A DNA stretch of 64,000 bases, from assembly GCA_963573305.1 (NCBI GenBank), contig OY754338.1, positions 20,086,192 through 20,150,191 on the forward strand. The letters are read 5' to 3'. Within the stretch, counting starts at the first letter, position 1. Each line of letters begins with the position of its first letter. This stretch comes from Pyrrhosoma nymphula (lineage: Eukaryota > Arthropoda > Insecta > Odonata > Coenagrionidae). Shown piece by piece: positions 1 to 10,772 of the stretch. The position numbers were made by a program, and so were the translations under genes. The notes under the pieces are model-generated. The model made no database searches and was not told the origin of the DNA. It was given only the letters and a program-made list of their open reading frames with translations.

Positions 1-480
1 TCACGCACTTCCCACCAGACGCGTTTAATGGTGTTCGTGTTACCGCCGGTGCTCGGGTCCACGAAGTTGACCGAGTGAATCACTGTAAGATGCTGGAAGC
101 CCTCATCTGCGAGACAGTTGTAGGACTTCCAACAGTCACTTACGATGGCCGTATCGGGTAGAATCCACTCTTTGATGACAGACAGGAGCGCCGCTGTGTC
201 ACGCGATTCCACGGGAACAAGGAAACACCGACCGGTTCCACGTTGGATTCCGCCGAAGGCCCATTGCCCCTGGACGAGGCGGCCTCGGTTGTACTTCCTC
301 CTCCCGAACTTTGCTTCGTCGATTTCGACGAAGGTGTTGGGACCGCCGATCTTCTTCGACGATTCTATGATATGTTAGACGAACACTTCCCGAAAGCGGG
401 AATACCAATCCACAACAAAGTGTGCGCTGACGTCAAGCTCCCTTGCAATGAGTTCCGACATATTACGGTAATCCGACATA
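1..480 (-). pseudogene. Merlin/ISXO2-like (IS1595-type) DDE transposase, partial and broken
   Basis: Read on the minus strand, one frame gives a C-terminal transposase domain of the IS1595/ISXO2 family, found in animal Merlin elements. Visible blocks are VEIDEAKFGRRKYNRG (first catalytic Asp), GQWAFGGIQRGTGRCFLVPV, IVSDCWKSYNCLADEGF (second Asp) and VDPSTGGNTNTIKRVWWEVR, with the conserved Asn-rich third block. The frame runs off position 1, so the C-terminus lies outside the window. Upstream, MSELIARELDVSAHFVVDW looks like the helix-turn-helix segment before the catalytic core. An in-frame TAA at 375-377 separates it from the core, where family members continue through an ESxxIGGP segment. 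The N-terminal zinc-binding part is not visible, since the frame closes near 510. The family is clear. The copy is very probably inactive. The longest frame on the opposite strand here is a shadow. Confidence 0.85.
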
Positions 481-916
481 CTACGGTAGATCAGATAATG
501 AGAGTAAAATTAGGAAAATAGACTGCAAAACGGACATATTTTATATGTCATTTTTCTTGCGAACGATAAAATGCCATAACAGCTGCCAATAAGACATTTA
601 GCTAGGTTTGTCGATAGGTAGTGTATCTCTTAGTAGTAGTAGTAGTAGTTCTATGTAATACTTGTATCCTTATCTGCTACCTAGTACTCACAGCATGCTG
701 TGTATGTTTTCACATTAAATCATGAATCTCTGTCCGTATCTGTAGTAGCAATATGCATAAATAGTAACGGTCGCTCTAAAATTGGTAGTATATCTGTGGC
801 GTAGTGCATGCTTGTGAGGCTTCGCCTCGTGACAGGCATTAGCGATGTTTGCTAGGTCATCATTAGTCGTAGATACACTAACTATAGGGTTTAGTGTAAT
901 GCATGTTGGTGACTAC
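481..916. other. AT-rich spacer, no gene seen
   Basis: No coding signal. It holds a TAG trinucleotide run at 631-649 and a small GAGGC/GCCTC hairpin near 819-831. This may be the 5' flank of the Merlin-type element, but I see no terminal repeat. Confidence 0.5.
631..649. repeat. (TAG)n microsatellite
   Basis: Six uninterrupted TAG units. Confidence 0.85.
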
Positions 917-970
917 TGACCCCCTGCCATACACCCTTGAGGTGGCTTGCAGGGTATTTTGTAGATGTAG
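917..970 (+). repeat. Dispersed repeat tail, copy 1 (CCCCCTGCC...GATGTAG)
   Basis: Shares a block of about 50 bases with 1241-1296: CCCCCTGCCAYACACC, then GAGGTGGCTT, then CAGGGTATTTTGTAGATG. Weaker relatives lie at 5744-5800 and 63886-63945. The GATGTA-rich end resembles the 3' tail of a retroposed element (SINE or LINE). I infer a dispersed retroelement 3' end. No tRNA-like head is visible upstream. Confidence 0.6.
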
Positions 971-1240
971 TTCTTGACGAGGGGGCTGCAACTGCAAAAG
1001 GATGTTTACGAGTTTCACTTATTTCTCCAGCGTCAGTTTCGACGCGTCGAAGAAGGATCCTCGCAGATACCTTATAATTGCAGCGGCGAGAACGGTGCTT
1101 CCTGACAGCAAAGCTGCGTTGGCATTTGAACTGGATCGCCGAATTGGAAGCGTCGAAGTGGATCTAGGTGACTCACACTACTCTCTCGAGTGACTCAGAC
1201 TATTGTCTCGCCGTAATCTACACATAACTCGCCGTAATCT

Positions 1241-1296
1241 CCCCCTGCCACACACCCCTGAGGTGGCTTTCAGGGTATTTTGTAGATGTAGATGTA
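1241..1296 (+). repeat. Dispersed repeat tail, copy 2
   Basis: Near-identical to 917-970 and ending in a GATGTAGATGTA tail. Just upstream the 13-mer CTCGCCGTAATCT occurs twice in a row (1207-1240). The two copies about 320 bases apart in the same orientation may be a local duplication, or two insertions of one family. Confidence 0.6.
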
Positions 1297-1393
1297 CACA
1301 TCGCGTGGCTCTCACAGATCGCAAAACTTTTTCTTGAACGCGAAAGCAGTTCTTTCGAAAATTGTAAATATCTGGTGTATTTCGCAATAAGCA

Positions 1394-2402
1394 CACAGTG
1401 GGCTGAAATCGAAAAAAGCTGGCTAAAAGTCAAAAAGTGATTTTTTCAAGCCAGGAAGCTGAAACTTAGCACAAGTATTTTCAAAGTACCTGTGCATGCG
1501 ATGACGTAAAGCATTTCCCTTAGTACTCTACAATTAACAATTTATATGAGGTCAAAGTTGCACAAATTTCGCAAAAAATGGTGTACACTCAATTTTCTCA
1601 CGAAATCTTCAAAATAAAGCCCTTGCTAAGCCTTAATGGGTAAAGAATTGGAATAAAAAGTGATGCAGTTTTATTAAACAGTTTTTCATATTTGTTTTAA
1701 TGTATTCTACCTACTTTTTTGTCTTTATTTACCAAAGATATTAAAGAAAATGGCGGAACCTCATTTTTGGTAATTTTTTTAATACATGTAGAGAAATGGT
1801 TATTTGCATCGCCGAGCATCGGAAAGTAACTTATATGGAGAAACTGTACAAGGCTTCCACAGTGCGAGTCCGATGAGTTAAGCTGCGACCGTTTGCGACG
1901 CCAAATTTCACATCAGTTTTTCGATAGCGCGGTCGAGTCTAGTCCAACCCTCTGACAACGGGGAGTAAGGTGGCGCGGCAAGTGTGTGGAATGGATTGTA
2001 GCCGCATCCACCCCGCTATGGAAATTTTCGAGATACATACATTGAAAAGAGCCTCCATCTATTATATTTTGGAGAAATCGCCGAAAAAATTTCGCATTTT
2101 GTCACATAGGGTAAAGGTTTAGGAGGTACTGAAAGCCTGCTTTCTTCGGGTGCACCGCAGGCGTTTCTCTTTTTAGCAACTTGACATCGCGGACGTACTC
2201 GGTTGGGCGGACGGCGAAGGGTCGTTTATTGGCACCGCGGAATGTTTTCGGGGAATCTGTGGGGAGCTTATAGTTTCGGCTCACTTTTAGGAGTTGACGG
2301 TGTTAATGAAAGAAAAAAATGCCTCGATTGGTTCACACACGTTTACAAATGCATAAAATACTACTACATTTGGCCAGCTTTTTTCGATTTCAGCCCACTG
2401 TG
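1394..2402. mobile_element. Non-autonomous DNA transposon with 30-bp perfect TIRs
   Basis: The ends 1394-1423 and 2373-2402 are perfect inverted repeats over 30 bases, beginning CACAGTGGGCTGAAATCG and continuing through AAAAAAGCTGGC. The roughly 1 kb interior has no transposase reading. The CAGTG start is compatible with a hAT-type terminus, but the 8 bases flanking each side do not match, so no target duplication supports that class. The superfamily is therefore open. The perfect TIRs suggest a fairly recent insertion or a strongly conserved MITE family. Confidence 0.8.
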
Positions 2403-3360
2403 CAGCGTACGGAAAAAAATATTTTTCATAGTTGAAGAGCGTATTGGAAGCCATTAGAAAAAAATTCGAAAAAATACGATGAGTCCGTCTGCCTCACAAT
2501 TACCAAATCTGAGAATGATGAAGGTAGGTCAAGCGAAATATCACTTCACCTAGAATTTGATGAGTTCGTCTTCATTATAAAGATAACACTCCTATATTTC
2601 CAATAATTTCAACATATCAACCCCTTTCTGAACTCCTTTTTGTGAAATTTTCCTACAACTATAAGCTGTTTACATGGGATAGATTACAGCTATGCGCTTC
2701 AGAGGAAGAATATTGAAAAAATTGGAATTTTCAACACCTAGGATTCGTCAAAAAACTTACGGTGTGTAGTTTGCATGTTTTCTCAACTATTCATAACAAT
2801 TAATTAATTACTAACCGCAGTTGTTTTTACAGAATTACCAAAAAACCGTCTATTGTGAATGCGTTTTCACCGTACGGCATGAAAAATGAATCAATTTAGA
2901 GACATGTGGGTATTTTTGTTTATTGAGATATATCACATATCATTGTCATATATCAACTATATTTTTGTGTCATTAATATTACAATATTTACTTCATACTT
3001 CTTACAGACGCAGAAATAAAAATATAAAATTTGAGTATGGTCTCAATTATGACTAGGGAAATATCTCGCTCAGACTACCTTAACACACGAGAAGGGGATA
3101 CGCTAGATATCATCAGCGGTCAGTGGCAACCGAATCAGCAAAAATCTCCAGCCTTCGGGATTAATTCGTTAAAATTAATTCAACTACCCTATTACAAACT
3201 ATGCTTTAAATTTGCTTACTTAATACTCAAATTTATATTTCTTGGGCAAAATGATATTTTATTACACTAAATCAAAAAAAGTATATTTAAAATTTTAAGA
3301 TACGCAATTAAATATTAGTCAGAAGTGACTACATTGATACATTGATAATGAACACATATC
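2403..3360. other. AT-rich spacer, nothing recognised
   Basis: No coding, TIR or tRNA-like signal was found. The short open frame at 3031-3270 shows no domain. Confidence 0.5.
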
Positions 3361-3421
3361 ATGCATGCAATATGCCCATTTGCAATATGCACATGCTTTG
3401 AAATGGGCATATTGCATATAT
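3361..3421. repeat. Short palindrome
   Basis: Arms 3361-3381 and 3401-3421 (ATGCATGCAATATGCCCATTT and its near-complement) enclose 19 bases. Only the outermost few bases mismatch. A third, partial GCAATATGC lies in the loop. Confidence 0.75.
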
Positions 3422-3579
3422 GAAATGTGCACAATTGTATTTTACATACTACATTACCGGTAATGAATCTTCACATCATATAGAACGCTAGCTGCGAAAT
3501 GCATTAAATGAATGTAAATTATTTGACCTGGTAGAATTTAAGTTATGCATTTTATATTTCGCCTTAAACCTTAGACTTC

Positions 3580-3612
3580 AAAATATAGCTTCGGTCTGCA
3601 CTTCATCAGTAA
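3580..3612 (-). other. Hammerhead-like motif, site 1 (degenerate)
   Basis: On the minus strand, CTGATGA (3603-3609) is followed by AGTGCAGACC and then GAAGC, in place of the GAAAC box. The box order and spacing match the other sites, but the second box is altered and no pairing stem III is visible. Confidence 0.3.
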
Positions 3613-3649
3613 AACCCAAATAAATCGAATGAAAACAAGTATTTCTACT

Positions 3650-4690
3650 GATGTAGATTAGGCATTGCCCAGTAAATAACTTCCGGTCCTAGGCTGAACT
3701 TATCTTAGATGTTCATATTTCTTTTCGTTACACTCCAAGGCAATATTTATTGGAATTTAGTAAGAAAATTTATTTTATCGAGTAAAATTTTGAGTATGTG
3801 TTAAACTAACTGACCTCTATTTGTAAAGCGATACACTGGAAGGAGGGGCGACCCTTACAGAATACAGTCAGAAACCCGTTGACAACGAAATAATAAAGAT
3901 CCATTGCATTTTTTTTACTAGGATAATTAAGGCATTTAATTATGTCATATAGAACAATAAAATCTCCAGATATATGTTATCCAATAGCCTTTAGCCTACT
4001 TTGACTCTCAGGAAAGTAAAATCCACCATCTGATAAAATTGGAAGTAGTTCTGAAAGTATATTCTCAGTATGAAAGTTAGGCTCAATGGATTTGAATTCA
4101 TAATACAAAAAACACGTCACTTATTTTCGGTATCTAAGGCGTCACATCCCCTGTTTCCTCAAGGCGAAAGTGTTGCATATTTGGTGAGGATCATTAAGGG
4201 CATGACATCTTGGTCTGATACGTCTGCCAGCGTGGGAAATTAACTAACACTCGTAAACCGTAAAATAGTATGAATCTTAATACCAGAATGGGTATATGAC
4301 TCTCAGGGATGATAACAAAGTAATTTTATTCCGTCTTAATCGATGAATTTTCCCCGCCGACACTAGGGGCCTGTTAATAACTACTGACCTACAAAAACGT
4401 TTTGAATAGAATTCCTAAACACCTTCTCAGTGCACTAAGGAATACCGTCTTTGCTGCTTTTTAGTCAACGATCTATCTTCTGACCCTTCACTCTGAGCAA
4501 GAACCGAGTGGACATGGAGAGAATTTTGAAAGAAGAAGCGGTTTAAGAGATTTATTTTTGAAAATGCTCTTTAAGAATGAACTCTTGAGTACCTTATACA
4601 TAAAGAAGTCCTGAGGGTGAGGTAATTCATCGCGAAGGAGACTAGTGCTTGAATATAGTCGGGAGCCTGTTGACTTCAAGAAAACTAGGG
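3650..4690. other. AT-rich spacer, nothing recognised
   Basis: I see no coding or repeat signature in this stretch. Confidence 0.5.
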
Positions 4691-5080
4691 TCCGAATTAT
4701 TTGATGGCCTTTGTGGGTGAAAAAAGCCATTTAGGGCTTCTACCTGGGCCACACAGGGCGCTCTGCTGCAGGAGGCACCCCCCCTCCCCCCTGGAGGGCA
4801 GTGCACATGCATTATGCACAAGCCTCGGTGGCTGTCGGCGAGAACCCCTTTGGAGCTCGCGAGCGCAAACAGGGACGGAACCAAGGAGCACTGCGGGGAG
4901 TCCCTCAATCACTCGGGTCAAGGGAGGACTCGACGGCCACACAGGGATATGCCGTGGGCGTACACTCACCGTGGGTGGGACATTCCAGAAAGATTCGCAA
5001 ACATTTTACCAAGGAGTAAACCCCGTGATTCGGTGTACCCGTCGTGTTGAATTATCATTGAGTTCTGTTTATCTCACTTA
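4690..5080. other. GC-rich block with overlapping open frames
   Basis: The block is GC-rich with several overlapping open frames on both strands (longest 126 codons, plus strand, 4701-5081). Such overlap usually reflects base composition. No domain or motif is recognisable. It could be a decayed repeat or a regulatory CpG-rich patch. Confidence 0.4.
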
Positions 5081-5743
5081 GTTCTTTCCCCAATGATATC
5101 ATCTTGCAGGAGCTATTCCGCAGCTTTGGTAACAACATCACTATTGCATAACCTTTACAATTGAATCCAGAATAGTTTTGAAATTCAAGAATTTTGGCAG
5201 TGAAGAAAATTTTGGAGATGCAAATGGTTTTTCTTACTTAGTTATTTTATCTATAGTGAATAAAAATAATATTTTTAACAGAAAAATAGAACCATTATAC
5301 ACAAGATTAGGACCAATGTCACTACTTTTTGGATTAAAATAGAAGGATAAAGCCTAAGAGAACATAACGGTTGTGATAAATCTTTTCTAGGAATTTCTGC
5401 TCTCACTAGATAGATTACAATTGATACTTTTGTTTATATATTTATTATATTTTAATCAATATAAACTCCGCATAAATTAGTCTTACTATCATCATCAACA
5501 TCTTTAACCACACGGAATATTGTCTCGCATGACTTGGTTTCCCGTCTCTGATAGCATCTCTTTTCAACCAGTGTTAGTGGGTATAATCAAATGTGAATTG
5601 CAGGTTTTTTTAATGGCATAGCACTGAAATAGTTGTATAGCCTCTCCATTCATTGTTATCTCAACAGCTTATGGATCCTTGCTCAGTCGGGGAACGTTCA
5701 AGGTTTGATCGAGAAATGGGACAAGTATTGCATGCCTGTTTTG
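5081..5743. other. AT-rich spacer, nothing recognised
   Basis: No supported feature. Confidence 0.5.
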
Positions 5744-5800
5744 GAGTGACCCCGAGCCATACACCGTTGCTTGCACTGTATTTTGTAGCTGTTGGTGTAC
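5744..5800 (+). repeat. Dispersed repeat tail, copy 3 (diverged)
   Basis: GACCCCGAGCCATACACC, then GCTTGCACTGTATTTTGTAG. It follows the layout of the copies at 917 and 1241 with substitutions and a small gap. Confidence 0.45.
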
Positions 5801-6149
5801 GAATAGTGTAAGTTAAATATACAATATAATACATATTTTTTCTTCCTTTTGAGATTCAGCAGCCATAAATATGTACACCAGCTCATATTCTGTTGGAGTA
5901 GCATATAAAACATATCAGCTCCCGACTACCTACTTCGGGTATTATTTGGTTCGAGAACCCTTGTTACGTCTTAAGTAATAAAGCATAATTCTGTCAAGAA
6001 AGAAGGCCATTTTCTATTGTGAAACATATTTTGCGACCTCTACCATGGAATATCATAACTTGTTTGGTCTAACAATAACACCTTTTCCCGGGTGACTCTT
6101 CCTCAAAGTATAGAAGAGTTTATTATACATGCACACCTTAAATTTATAT

Positions 6150-6196
6150 TTATTAATTCACATAGTGCCTGATATCTTAATTCACATAGTGCCATA
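6150..6196. repeat. Short tandem duplication upstream of LINE copy 1
   Basis: TTAATTCACATAGTGCC occurs twice with a spacing of about 26 bases. It lies just 5' of the LINE coding region and could be part of its 5' UTR or the insertion site. Confidence 0.5.
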
Positions 6197-6250
6197 GGCA
6201 TAAGGTCAACGGCCACTAGCGAGAGGACACGCGCACATCGTGCTCCTTTC

Positions 6251-7200
6251 ATGTTTGCTTTTTTCGTTATTTCTGTGCTAGTGATAGTGAATTTAACCTT
6301 CCGTGTTTATGCAGTTCCACCATGTGAACCCATCACATTATTTGTGCTCCCAGTTTCTCCTGAAGTGTTCAGTGAAAGAAGATATTATTTTTCTGCGTTT
6401 GCATCGTGTGGTCTATCCCTCTCTGGTCTTCATTGCCCCACCGCTCCATCGCCCAGGTTCCGGCGACACCCTCGACCGCTAGACCGTACCCTCGGCGTGA
6501 GGCCGTTATCTTTCTTCTTATTCTTCTCTCGGGTGACGTGTTACCAAAATGTAAGAAGCATTAAGAACAAGCTCTCCACTTGTGATTCCCATGCCCATGA
6601 GCTCTCCAAACTAGACATCATCGCGCTCGCTGAAACTTGGCTGAACCCAACCGTTCGTGATGGTGAAATTTCCTTCTCAATTACTCACAGCATATATCAC
6701 AGAGATCGGCTCTCCAGAGGTGGTGGAGTGCTACTTGCCATCAATAATAAATATCCCTCTAAACGTCGCATGGACCTGGAGACTGACTGTGAAGTCGTGT
6801 GGACTGAGGTCTCTTTACCCTCCGGTAAACTTTCAAAGTCTATCAAAACTTTTATTGGCTGTTTCTATCGTCCCCCTGCCAGTGTACTTACCGTCTTGGA
6901 AAACTGTCTTGATTCTCTGATGAGAGCCCTAAGTCTTGGCCCTATCAACCTATTTGGTGATTTCAACCTCTCAATTCATTGGGAGTCTCCAACGAGTGGG
7001 TGTCCGTCCGACGCCCATGATGAGTATTTCATGCAACATTTTATAAACGCCCTTCATATATCCAAGTTCTGCACCGAAGGGACGTGAAACGAGGCAACGC
7101 TGGACTTCCTGCTTTCCACCATTCCCCCCAAGGCAGTCACCCCTAGCCGAAACATCTTTGACTCAGACCATGAGTCCCTTGACGTTATTTACAGCTTTCC
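6251..7200 (+). pseudogene. LINE copy 1: N-terminal region and AP-endonuclease domain
   Basis: The endonuclease of the LINE nicks target DNA to prime reverse transcription. Visible motifs in order: CYQNVRSIKNK (N-terminal Asn motif), DIIALAETWLNP (catalytic Glu), HRDRLSRGGGVLLAI, CFYRPP, INLFGDFNLSIHW and, past a stop, FDSDHESL (the SDH motif). An in-frame TGA at 7084-7086 interrupts the domain where the frame reads CTEGT-stop-NEATLDFLLS, the form expected from an Arg codon CGA changed to TGA. Between about 7205 and 7240 the frame shifts into the RT frame. Upstream, another frame reads FLLILLSGDV at 6511-6540, the start of a 2A-like motif seen more fully in copy 2. The rest of it is missing here. 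Confidence 0.8.
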
Positions 7201-9311
7201 GAGCTCTAAGAATCGCCGCGGCGTTCCCCCGCCCCTCCGAAACCCTTCCTCGACTGGTCAAAGGTTCCTTGGGAAACCGCTCCCTTGGCCTCATCCCATG
7301 GTCCGTGCTGTCCTCGCTCACCCCCGAAGGAGTGGACTTCCTGTACGCCGTCATTGAGAGTGCCATTAAGGATTTTGTCCCTATTGTGAAACCCAGAACC
7401 CGGGATACTACATATGACTCCTTGCCCAGAACAAAGAAATTCCCCTCATGGTTTAAATCCGACACCCTGCTCGCTCTCAAAAACAAAAATCAAGCGTGGT
7501 ATCTCTACAAGACCGCTCCGAACGAACACACTCGGCGCGCCTTCACGGAGCTACGGCGATACTCAAAGACTCTCATCCGTCGTGACCAGAAGGAGTATGC
7601 GCATGATGTGTGCTCATCAATTACCTCCACCCCAAAAAAAATCTGGACTTATGTGAATCGACGCCGCAATCACTCCCGAATTCCGGACACTGTTTGTTAT
7701 GAAAACAATAATGCTGTGAGTTTCAATAGACCGACCTTATTTCTTAAATTCTTTTCAGATTGTTTAATGCCAGCATCCAATTTCCCTACTACCCCTGACC
7801 ATTCCCTCACATCTAGCTGTACGCACTGTCTATCCCGGATAAAGACCGATCCACAGGAGGTATTTCAGTATCTTTCCAAAATTCCTCTCCACCGTTCCCC
7901 AGGTCCTGATGGTCTCAGTCCTATCTTTATCCGTAACTGCGCCTCCTCTATCGCGATTCCACTGAGTCTCCTGTTGAATCGCTGTTTCACACTCGGCATC
8001 TTTCCGCTCCAATGGAAAATGGTAAACATTATTCCTATTCATAAAACTGGACCTAAATGTGAAGTTGCTAACTATCGCCCAATTTCATTGCTACCAATCC
8101 TATCCTCTGTCTCCGAGAGGATTATCCTCAACAGATTATACTACTTCACATCTCCTCTCCTGTCGAATAATCAACACGGCTTCCTTCCAAGACGTTCATG
8201 TCTGACTAACCTAGCTGTCTTACAACACCACGCTGTCAACTCAATAGCAAAAAATACGCAACTTGATGCCATTTTTCTAGATTTCTCTAAAGCTTTTGAT
8301 TCTCTCGACCATACCCTCCTCTTTCACAAGCTTAGTCAACGGTTCAACGTGCACGGAAGTTTTCTTAATCTCATCAAATCCTTTCTTACCGATAGAACTC
8401 AGCGGGTAACTCAACTTTCAGGCACTTCTTCTCAATGGTCCCCGGTTACATCTGGTGTTCCTCAGGGTAGTGTCTTGGGGCCATATCTATTTAATCTCTT
8501 CATTGACGACCTTTCCTCCCTTGTTTCTCCCTCTCAAGCTAATACTCTACTTTATGCTGATTACTGCAAACTTTTTAAGCAAATTAACGCTACCTCGCAC
8601 TGCCAAGACCTTCAGAATGCCCTAGATTTGACTGCTAAATGGTGCAATACCTGGAAGCTCAACTTGAATTCCAGGAAATCCAATTCTATTTCCATCTCCC
8701 TCAAAAAATCCCCCATCAAATTTGACTATTCCATTAATTCTGAGCCTCTTCGTCATGTTTCGGCTGTGAAGGGTTTAGGTGTCATAACAGACAGTAAACT
8801 TAACTTCTCGGACCACATTAATTCAGTCAAGAGCAAAGCCATGTCTCTATTATACCTCCTCTACCGCTACACGGAAATAACTGATCCCCAACCTCTGAAA
8901 TCATATTTCACAGTATTTGTCCTTCCAATCACTGGATATTGCTCTCCCATATGGTCCGTCGTAGCTCCAACTAATCTCGCCTGTCTTAACAGTATCACTA
9001 GCTTCTTCGCCAGAATTGTAAAACACAGGGTTGCAGAATGCCGCAACATGCCTACTTGTTCAATCCTATCTTCTCTCTCAATCCCTGATCTCTCCCATCA
9101 AAAAATTAAAACCGATTTAAAATTTATTTACAATACTGTAAACTCATTCATTGATTGTCCTGAATTGCTTTCCTCCATAAACTTCAGAGTCCATTTTCGA
9201 TCCACACGTACGCATTCCTTACTCCATATTCCTATCCCCAGACTATCACTTGTCAAGCGCTCACTTCATTACCGTCTCTCCTCCCTACTGAATTCTCTGC
9301 CTAATAATTAA
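7158..9311 (+). pseudogene. LINE copy 1: reverse transcriptase region, catalytic YADD changed to YADY
   Basis: Long open frame of the reverse transcriptase. Motifs in order: HRSPGPDGLSPIFIRNC, ANYRPISLLPILSS, NQHGFLPRRSCLTNL, AIFLDFSKAFDSLDHTLLFH (palm, first Asp), SGVPQGSVLGPYLFNLFIDD, LLYADYCKLF, then KGLGVITDSKLNFSDHI and a C-terminal SYCSPIWS block. The catalytic FxDD box reads YADY: codon 8562-8564 is TAC where copy 2 has GAT. Loss of this Asp should abolish polymerase activity even though most of the frame is open. The TAA at 9309-9311 is the first codon of the inserted transposon. Across the insert the frame continues from 11859 to a stop at 11928-11930 and resembles the C-terminus of copy 2. 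Confidence 0.88.
9301..9308. repeat. Target site duplication, left (CTAATAAT)
   Basis: Identical to 11851-11858. It flanks the element at 9309-11850 and interrupts the LINE reading frame. Confidence 0.9.
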
Positions 9312-9740
9312 GCTGAGGACATTGCCTAAAATGCCTATTTTTTCTTTTACTCAGGAAACCAATTTTATGAAGTTATAAGTTCATTTAGGATCATTTATGG
9401 CGAAATTAAAGCGATTAGTTACTGCCCTAAAAATGCCTATTTTACCTGTTTATACCTTTTTCTGCTGATATCGCCTAATTAAGGGCCTAAAAAAGCTATA
9501 TTCTTCTCAACGTCACCAAACTTCTCTTAAGTGTAGACCTTGTCAAGTATTTCAGTTTCGCTTTTTATCTATCAAGGTTGAAATAATGTCATTAAACATG
9601 CATAAAGAAAAATCATCCCAAGTATTATTATATAAAGAGTAGAAAAACAACTATGGTAATTTTACGTAATGTGTACATGCGATGGTTTCAATTGCCAAAA
9701 ACTTGTGTTTGAAGGTACTACTCAGTATTGCTGAGTTTAA

Positions 9741-9783
9741 AGGCAGATCAACTTCAGGCAGTATGCCTGAAGTTGATCTGCCT
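9741..9783. repeat. Perfect 20-bp inverted repeat with 3-nt loop
   Basis: Arms 9741-9760 and 9764-9783 (AGGCAGATCAACTTCAGGCA and its exact complement) surround GTA. Outside the arms, CAGTATT (9723) and AATACTG (9789) extend the symmetry imperfectly. It lies within the nested transposon. Confidence 0.9.
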
Positions 9784-10413
9784 GGCTAAATACTGCATTA
9801 TACTCTGCAGATAAAATTATTGAAATATGTGAGGTATGTGACAGGAATAATGTGTGCCTCCGTTACATCAGTTCGAACGTCTTTTTCACCCACTTAGAGG
9901 TACACTATTCCATGCCAAGTGGTCCCCGCTCGACCATCACGGATTTCAATGAAATTTTTTATGGACATTCATACATATTCCTAATAAACATTAGAAACGT
10001 TTTACGTTCGCCGATGGTATACTTGTTGATATATAGTAATTTTTTGACCCCGTGCCGCAACCTTCTTCAGTATGACTATGAGATTTCGGTAACTTTGAGG
10101 CATAGTATCTCAGGAGATATTTTGATAAGAGAAGCAAAAAATGGCTATCTCGTACAACTTTTTAAGCTTTATTAAGCAATATAATAAAAATAACTGTAGA
10201 AGCGACCTCCTTGTAGAAAATTCAGGGCGAAACTGACCCGAAAATTTGCGGATCGAAAAGAAATTAAACTTTTGCCTTTTTATATTTCAGGAATTAAAGG
10301 TATATTCAACGTGAAACTTTGAGCATGATAACATGTCAATGCATGGTTTATGAATATAAAATTTCATCTTCCAAGTGCTTTCCATTATTTTAAAAATTGA
10401 GTCAAAATTTGAC

Positions 10414-10772
10414 ACTTTTTGTAAAAACGCCAAAAATAGTGTATTTTCTCCCCGCTTTTACAAAAAAAGACCCCTGGAATTTCTTTAGGATCATTTTCAT
10501 TATAAAGAAAATGATCTCAACCCTCTAAAAAGTATATCTGGTTTGTCATCGCAGGCATATAAGACCCTAAAAAGAGGGACAACGTTGAGGATGACATTTG
10601 TAAAAACGACAAAAATAAGTTATTTTCTGCCCGCTCTTACAAAATAAAGACCTTCTGGATACTCTTTTGAATCATTTTCATTTGAAAGAGCATGTTTCAC
10701 ACCTCTTAAAAAAGTAGACTTGGTTTTTCATGGCGAGCATATACGGCCCTAAAAATATGAACAACGTTGAGA
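10414..10772 (+). repeat. Tandem duplication, two units of about 179 bp
   Basis: The units share GTAAAAACG at 10421 and 10600, TATTTTCT.CCCGCT, GATCATTTTCATT or the close AATCATTTTCATT, and CCCTAAAAA...ACAACGTTGAG at their ends. Internal divergence shows the duplication is old. Confidence 0.75.

Noticed and set aside
243..521. Plus-strand open frame of 92 codons over the Merlin region
   Set aside because: It is the antisense shadow of the transposase, whose motifs read clearly on the minus strand.
3104..3130. CTGATGA on the minus strand near 3110
   Set aside because: No GAAAC-like box within the expected distance.
10590..10772. CRISPR-like or satellite array in the nested transposon
   Set aside because: Only two diverged units of 179 bp. 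It is a simple tandem duplication.
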